DNA from: Bacillota bacterium
Lineage (GTDB): Bacteria; Bacillota; Clostridia; Christensenellales; CAG-138
Direction of reading: 5' to 3'
DNA length: 17,514 nt
Assembly (NCBI GenBank): GCA_023416895.1
Contig: JAEZGQ010000246.1
Coordinates: forward strand, 1 to 17,514
Below, one piece after another: positions 14,030 to 17,514 of this stretch; position 1 is the first letter of the stretch, and every line of letters starts with the position of its first letter. The notes below the pieces were generated by a model. That model ran no database searches. It had not been told where the DNA came from and was given only the letters and a program-made list of their open reading frames with translations. A program made the translations under genes and the position numbers.

Positions 14030-14908
14030 TTATTTGCCGCCAAACAGATTGGAGAAGAAGTTACCGATGGAGGTAAAGAAGTTCTTCACGCCCGTTGCAA
14101 AGTTGGAAATCGCCTGCTTTGCCTGATTGGCTTTTTGAACAGTTTGCGTAAGGGAGAGAAGTTTTTCCTTCAGCTCTGTTACATCGAGCTTTTCAAGCTG
14201 ACGGCAAAGTCCGAGAAGCTGTTCAACCTGGGCGTCGGTGATAACAACGTTGTAATCATCCGCAATACGGCGAATCTCGGCACGAACCTCATCGTCCGTC
14301 ATGTTTTGGGTTTGGTCAAGAATGCCCTTGAGCTGGTTGATCATTTCGGTAGCGTCCTCGCTGCCGATGTACTCGGCAAGCTGACCGGTTACGATCAACT
14401 CTTCGGCGCCTACGGATTTTGCAAGGTCGCTGAGCGATTGCCCCGTAATATCTTCATATGCCTTGTAAATGCCCGTCAAGGCTGCCGTACCGGAAACGGG
14501 GAAAGGCGCACTGATCATAACCTTCGCATCGGTAATGCCCGCGGTCGTGAGAGCGTTTTTATACATGTCGGAAGTGCACCAGTTGATATTGTTGGTGCTG
14601 ATGTCAAGGCCGCTTCCCTCTTCAAGCGTGGTGATATATACGCAGGAAAGAGCAACGTTGCCGATTTTGCCATCGGGCACAAGCCCTTCAAGGTATGCAC
14701 GTTCGTTTTTGTTGGTAACCGTAAGCTCGGTTACAGTACCCCGCTCAAGGCCAAAATCCTTATAGATCTGCGCACGCTGGGCATCGTCAAGATCTGCGCC
14801 GATTGTGACGCGTTGCTGCCCTGATTCAAGTGCGGATGCGACAGGCGCAAACATGCCCACGCAGGCGATGATCGCCATAACCGCTGCCAGCACTTTTTTA
14901 AGTTTCAT
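14030..14908 (-). CDS. Secreted DUF1002 (YpuA-like) protein
   Basis: Product of 292 residues. A signal peptide with a basic start and hydrophobic core ends in ASA (24-26), so the protein is probably exported and cleaved before L27. The DUF1002 domain follows: RVTIGADLDDAQRAQIYKDF (33-52), the LTVTNKNE stretch, and the family hallmark MISAPFPVSGTAALTGIYKA. A helical, probably coiled-coil section (about 200-265) leads to a short Phe-rich amphipathic C-terminus (NFFTSIGNFFSNLFGGK), which could touch the membrane surface. The function of the family is not known. The start has CGGAGG about 9 nt upstream. The gene has its own extended -10 promoter and terminator, although the phosphatase gene upstream lacks an obvious terminator and could read through. 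Confidence 0.9.
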   Translation of the reverse strand: MKLKKVLAAVMAIIACVGMFAPVASALESGQQRVTIGADLDDAQRAQIYKDFGLERGTVTELTVTNKNERAYLEGLVPDGKIGNVALSCVYITTLEEGSGLDISTNNINWCTSDMYKNALTTAGITDAKVMISAPFPVSGTAALTGIYKAYEDITGQSLSDLAKSVGAEELIVTGQLAEYIGSEDATEMINQLKGILDQTQNMTDDEVRAEIRRIADDYNVVITDAQVEQLLGLCRQLEKLDVTELKEKLLSLTQTVQKANQAKQAISNFATGVKNFFTSIGNFFSNLFGGK

Positions 14909-14942
14909 TTTAAATCAACCTCCGGTTTTGTTTTCTGATGCA

Positions 14943-14951
14943 ATTATACCA
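14943..14951 (-). promoter_or_regulatory. Extended -10 promoter of the DUF1002 gene
   Basis: The minus strand has TGGTATAAT, a perfect TATAAT (14943-14948) with the TG extension, about 35 bp before the start codon. No good -35 is visible, which fits an extended -10 promoter. Confidence 0.6.
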
Positions 14952-14971
14952 CGATTGCTTGAGAACTATTT

Positions 14972-16060
14972 TTAATTAACTGTTAATAAAGCCTGATTCA
15001 CCCAGCCGAGTATACCGTTGCGCTTTACGAGCACAAGGTTTTCGTGCGTTTCCACAATGGAAACAACGTCCCCCTCTCGTAGGGGCATCGTATAGTTTGT
15101 ATAGTCGTGGCAGTGGATTGCGCCATCCTGTTCATAAAGATACTCATTGGGAATTACGAGCCGCTGCCCGGTGTGCTTGAGCACGCCGACGCTTTGCGTA
15201 TCTCCGCGCACAACAACATCAAGCTCGTTATGCATCCATACAACCGATACGGGAGCTTCTGTACTTTCTTGCGAACCGGTTGCGATACGGCTCGGCAGAT
15301 CGTCCGCAAACGCAAAGGAAAAGGCACCCTCCTGAAAAATCAAGCAGTTCAGCTGCCCGGAGCGCTTTACAACATTGCCGCCATCGATGGAGACGATGCG
15401 TTTTTCCCTATCCACAATGGGCATGTGGGAAAGAAGGCCATTGGAATACGACGGATAATTGACGGTCGGCCAATGCCCCACCACAACATACTTCTCAAAG
15501 GCCGGGGCGTTTTCCAAAAACGCACGGTACATCATACAATCGTTTGTGTCCTGCGCGGAAAGGTCACCAGTAGCAAGTCCGGCATGTACAAAGGTAATTT
15601 GCGGCGTGTCAATGATGTGCGGCAACTCCTCAAGCCAGGTAAATTCCGCATCGTATGCGCGTAGAAGGCGCTTTTGCATGTCTGCTTTGTCCATCTCCTC
15701 ATGGACAGCTATCCCCTGCTCCTTGCACATTTCATTAAGCACGGATTCGTTGCGCCAAAGCATGTAACGCAGCAAGTCTTTGTGGTAGCGTTCGGAACGG
15801 ATGTCCTCCCAAATGGTATCGCAATTTCCACTAAGCGCGCATACGTTTTGCTTCTTGCAAAGCTCCATTACATAGCGCAACGTCGCTAGGTTTTCCGGTC
15901 CCTTTTCGATATAATCGCCGACGAGTATAAGAAAATCGCTGTCTTGAAAGCCCACTTTTTTAAGAAGCCTTTTCAGAAGTTCCAAATTGCCGTGAATGTC
16001 GCTGATGGCGAGAATCCTTTTTGCTTTGATCACATCGGGAGTTACAACTTTGGCTTTCAT
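14972..16060 (-). CDS. Calcineurin-like (PPP-type) metallophosphatase with C-terminal SH3-like region
   Basis: Product of 362 residues. The N-terminal phosphatase domain has the metal-ligand motifs in order: SDIHGN (D21, H23), GDYIEKG (D49), GNCD (78-81, Cys in place of the more usual His), FVHAG (H159) and GHWPT (H196). This fits the PPP family of serine/threonine phosphatases and the related dinucleoside tetraphosphatases (PrpA/PrpE-like). The substrate is not decided. Residues from about 265 are outside the phosphatase fold and end in DVVSIVETHENLVLVKRN and GWVNQALL, an SH3b-type pattern. With no signal peptide the protein should be cytoplasmic, which is unusual for an SH3b-like module. 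The start at 16058-16060 has TAGGAG 5 nt upstream; an in-frame ATG at 16109-16111 overlaps the promoter and has no ribosome site. Confidence 0.88.
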   Translation of the reverse strand: MKAKVVTPDVIKAKRILAISDIHGNLELLKRLLKKVGFQDSDFLILVGDYIEKGPENLATLRYVMELCKKQNVCALSGNCDTIWEDIRSERYHKDLLRYMLWRNESVLNEMCKEQGIAVHEEMDKADMQKRLLRAYDAEFTWLEELPHIIDTPQITFVHAGLATGDLSAQDTNDCMMYRAFLENAPAFEKYVVVGHWPTVNYPSYSNGLLSHMPIVDREKRIVSIDGGNVVKRSGQLNCLIFQEGAFSFAFADDLPSRIATGSQESTEAPVSVVWMHNELDVVVRGDTQSVGVLKHTGQRLVIPNEYLYEQDGAIHCHDYTNYTMPLREGDVVSIVETHENLVLVKRNGILGWVNQALLTVN

Positions 16061-16109
16061 CCGCTCTCCTATGATGCCGCATTTTTGTGGTGCGCTATTT
16101 TCCGTTTGC

Positions 16110-16138
16110 ATTGTACCGTTACGGTACGTGTGTGTCAA
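16110..16138 (-). promoter_or_regulatory. Strong promoter of the metallophosphatase gene
   Basis: On the minus strand a perfect TTGACA (16133-16138) and TACAAT (16110-16115) are exactly 17 bp apart. This is the best sigma-A type promoter in the window. Transcription would start near 16103, giving a leader of about 43 nt. A 15-bp palindrome fills most of the spacer. Confidence 0.8.
16113..16127. promoter_or_regulatory. 15-bp palindromic operator candidate inside the phosphatase promoter
   Basis: GTACCGT-T-ACGGTAC is a perfect inverted repeat with 7-bp arms and a 1-bp centre. It lies between the -35 and -10 and overlaps the first bases of the -10, the classic place for a repressor or MerR-type activator. 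The regulator is not identified. Confidence 0.55.
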
Positions 16139-16153
16139 CCGAAATCGCACGCA

Positions 16154-16190
16154 GAAAATTGTGGCCACCGGCTTAACCGATGGCCACAAT
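16154..16190 (-). terminator. Intrinsic terminator of the P-type ATPase gene
   Basis: Minus strand ATTGTGGCCA (16181-16190) pairs with TGGCCACAAT (16158-16167), a perfect 10-bp stem. An inner CGG/CCG pair caps it, and TTTTC follows. The T-run is short, but the stem lies 12 bp past the ATPase stop codon. Confidence 0.75.
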
Positions 16191-16201
16191 ATTGGGGAAG
16201 C

Positions 16202-17514
16202 TTACTTTTGCGGTTGCTTGCGATGAAGGAACAGCTTGGTGATTTCCATTACGGGAATCGGCACAAAGGCCAATCCAATGGCGATCAGATACATATGCCA
16301 CGGCATTTGAACAAGCTCGAACAGCTTAGCAATGGGCGGGATGAACACGATCACGGCAATCATAAGCGTGGAGATGATGCCGGCCTGCACAAGCTTTTTG
16401 TTGGAAAACGGCCCAATGGCGAAAAGCGAGCGTGTAGAACGCATGTTGAAGGAATGTACGACCTGCGTAAACGCAAGGATAATGAACGCCATGGTACGGC
16501 CTTCCTCAATGCTGCCTCCGAGCATCACTTGCCCAAGCCAAAAACCAACAAGAGTAAGTACGCAGAACATCAAGCCTTGCACCGCAACCTTTATGCCAAG
16601 GCCGCCAGAGAAGATGCCTTCGTTTTTGGGTTTTGGCATACGCTCCATCACGTCGGCTTCAACGGGTTCCATACCCAGAGCAATCGCGGGAAGACTGTCG
16701 GTCACGAGGTTAATCCAAAGAAGATGTATCGAGAGAAGCGGAGAGGTTCGCCATATGAGCATGGCAATAAATACCGTGAGTACCTCGCCGATGTTGGTGC
16801 CGAGCAGGTAGCCTACCGCTTTGCGAATGTTGTCATATATGCTTCTGCCTTCGCGCACCGCCTCAACGATGGTGGCAAAATTATCATCTGTAAGCGTCAT
16901 ATCGGCGGCACCCTTTGCCACGTCCGTGCCGGTGATGCCCATGGCGCAACCGATGTCGGCTGCTTTGAGCGCGGGTGCGTCGTTCACGCCATCGCCTGTC
17001 ATCGCGACAACCTGGCCTTCGTTTTGCCATGCTCGTACGATGCGAATTTTATCCGAAGGTGAAACACGCGCATAAACGGAAATGTTCTTGACGCGCGCTG
17101 CAAGCTCTTCTTCTGGCATTACGGCAAGCTCGCTTCCCGTAACAGCCTCGTCGCCTTCGCGAAGAATGCCGAGCTCCTCAGCAATCGCACATGCGGTTGC
17201 CACATGGTCGCCCGTAATCATGACGGGGCGGATACCAGCTCGCTTACAAACCTCTACAGCCGTTTTTACTTCGGGACGTGGCGGGTCGATCATGCCGACT
17301 ACGCCCATGAGGGTAAGTGAATGCTCAAGCTCCTGCGGCGTAGGCGTTGTACTGAAGCTGTCAACTTCGCGGTAAGCAACTGCCAGTACGCGAAGCGCCT
17401 GACGGCTCATGGTTTCCACAGCTGTTTTCGCTGCGGCAATGTCGCCAGCTACACATTTTTCAGCAAGCACGTCAAACGCGCCTTTTACGATTGCAATGTT
17501 TTTGCCGTTAATAC
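16202..17514 (-). CDS. Calcium-transporting P-type ATPase, SERCA-like (P2A), C-terminal part (truncated by window edge)
   Basis: Partial gene, 436 codons visible; the N-terminus lies beyond the right edge. The open frame continues unbroken to the edge. Visible in order: the nucleotide-domain KGAFD, DPPRPEVK, MITGDH and the hinge motif MTGDGVNDAPALK. Four to six membrane segments follow. Membrane helix 5 contains TNIGEV and helix 6 contains WINLVTDSLPAIALG. These keep the Asn/Glu and Asn-Thr-Asp positions that bind both calcium ions in SERCA-type pumps, so calcium export is the best call, with Mn2+ possible as in some bacterial members. The phosphorylated Asp (DKTGT) and actuator domain are not in the window. 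The C-terminus ends in a short basic tail, and its own terminator follows. Confidence 0.93.
   Translation of the reverse strand, partial: INGKNIAIVKGAFDVLAEKCVAGDIAAAKTAVETMSRQALRVLAVAYREVDSFSTTPTPQELEHSLTLMGVVGMIDPPRPEVKTAVEVCKRAGIRPVMITGDHVATACAIAEELGILREGDEAVTGSELAVMPEEELAARVKNISVYARVSPSDKIRIVRAWQNEGQVVAMTGDGVNDAPALKAADIGCAMGITGTDVAKGAADMTLTDDNFATIVEAVREGRSIYDNIRKAVGYLLGTNIGEVLTVFIAMLIWRTSPLLSIHLLWINLVTDSLPAIALGMEPVEADVMERMPKPKNEGIFSGGLGIKVAVQGLMFCVLTLVGFWLGQVMLGGSIEEGRTMAFIILAFTQVVHSFNMRSTRSLFAIGPFSNKKLVQAGIISTLMIAVIVFIPPIAKLFELVQMPWHMYLIAIGLAFVPIPVMEITKLFLHRKQPQK

Noticed and set aside
14135..14824. A 229-codon plus-strand frame inside the DUF1002 gene
   Set aside because: The opposite strand encodes a signal-peptide-bearing DUF1002 protein with good start and promoter; this frame is its shadow.
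14955..14990. Possible terminator after the metallophosphatase gene
   Set aside because: TTAAC-A-GTTAA overlapping the stop codon is a short AT-only hairpin, too weak to call a terminator despite some T-rich sequence after it.
16109..16189. Upstream starts that would lengthen the metallophosphatase by 17 to 43 residues
   Set aside because: They lie inside or upstream of the -10/-35 promoter and lack a ribosome site; the start at 16060 has TAGGAG at proper distance.
15944..17062. A 372-codon open frame on the plus strand spanning the phosphatase, the intergenic gap and the ATPase gene
   Set aside because: It runs through two well-supported minus-strand genes and their promoter and terminator, is rich in His/Arg/Lys like a shadow frame, and matches no family.
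1..17514. Mobile elements, CRISPR arrays, tRNA or rRNA genes, prophage genes
   Set aside because: No transposase or integrase frames, no regularly spaced repeats, and no cloverleaf or rRNA-like sequence were seen on either strand.

Overview
The window looks like chromosomal DNA from a low-to-mid GC, Gram-positive anaerobe of the Clostridia (Bacillota). The pointers are strong AGGAGG-type ribosome sites, A/T-rich extended -10 promoters, a BMP-type nucleoside importer, a YpuA-like DUF1002 protein, a DUF5685/J-protein cluster and a class A PBP with a clostridial look. Genus cannot be fixed from this piece. Nothing suggests a mobile element, prophage, CRISPR array or RNA gene. It reads as ordinary core and housekeeping chromosome, densely packed, with clear intrinsic terminators between transcription units.

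Layout. The left third is all on the minus strand. It holds the N-terminal part of an FtsK/SpoIIIE DNA translocase (running off the left edge), a GntR/FCD regulator, a bifunctional class A penicillin-binding protein, and a three-gene operon (DUF5685 protein, J-domain protein with a cysteine-rich tail, small membrane protein). From 6651 to 12635 a plus-strand nucleoside uptake and salvage block follows: a BMP-family lipoprotein, a hairpin terminator with a new -10 element behind it, a duplicated-ABC ATPase, two permeases, thymidine kinase and a nucleoside 2-deoxyribosyltransferase-like enzyme. The last five are overlapping or nearly so, and form one unit. A bidirectional terminator separates this from the minus-strand right third: an AlkX/YcaQ-like DNA glycosylase, a secreted DUF1002 protein, a PPP-type metallophosphatase with a C-terminal SH3-like region, and the C-terminal part of a SERCA-type calcium P-type ATPase (running off the right edge).

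How the parts fit. The importer brings in nucleosides. Thymidine kinase phosphorylates thymidine or deoxyuridine, and the deoxyribosyltransferase-like protein would swap or remove bases, so this block is a self-contained deoxynucleoside scavenging operon. FtsK and the PBP are cell division and envelope functions but have separate transcription signals. The least explained piece is the DUF5685 / J-protein / membrane-protein operon (4412-6428). Its first protein carries two Asp-rich motifs and a CxxC, and its J protein carries nine cysteines in the last 25 residues. The regulatory DNA is also informative: a 15-bp palindrome inside the metallophosphatase promoter, a LexA-like box over the -35 of the DNA glycosylase gene, inverted repeats between the divergent DUF5685 and BMP promoters, and repeated GCATAG-type sequence in the ftsK leader.
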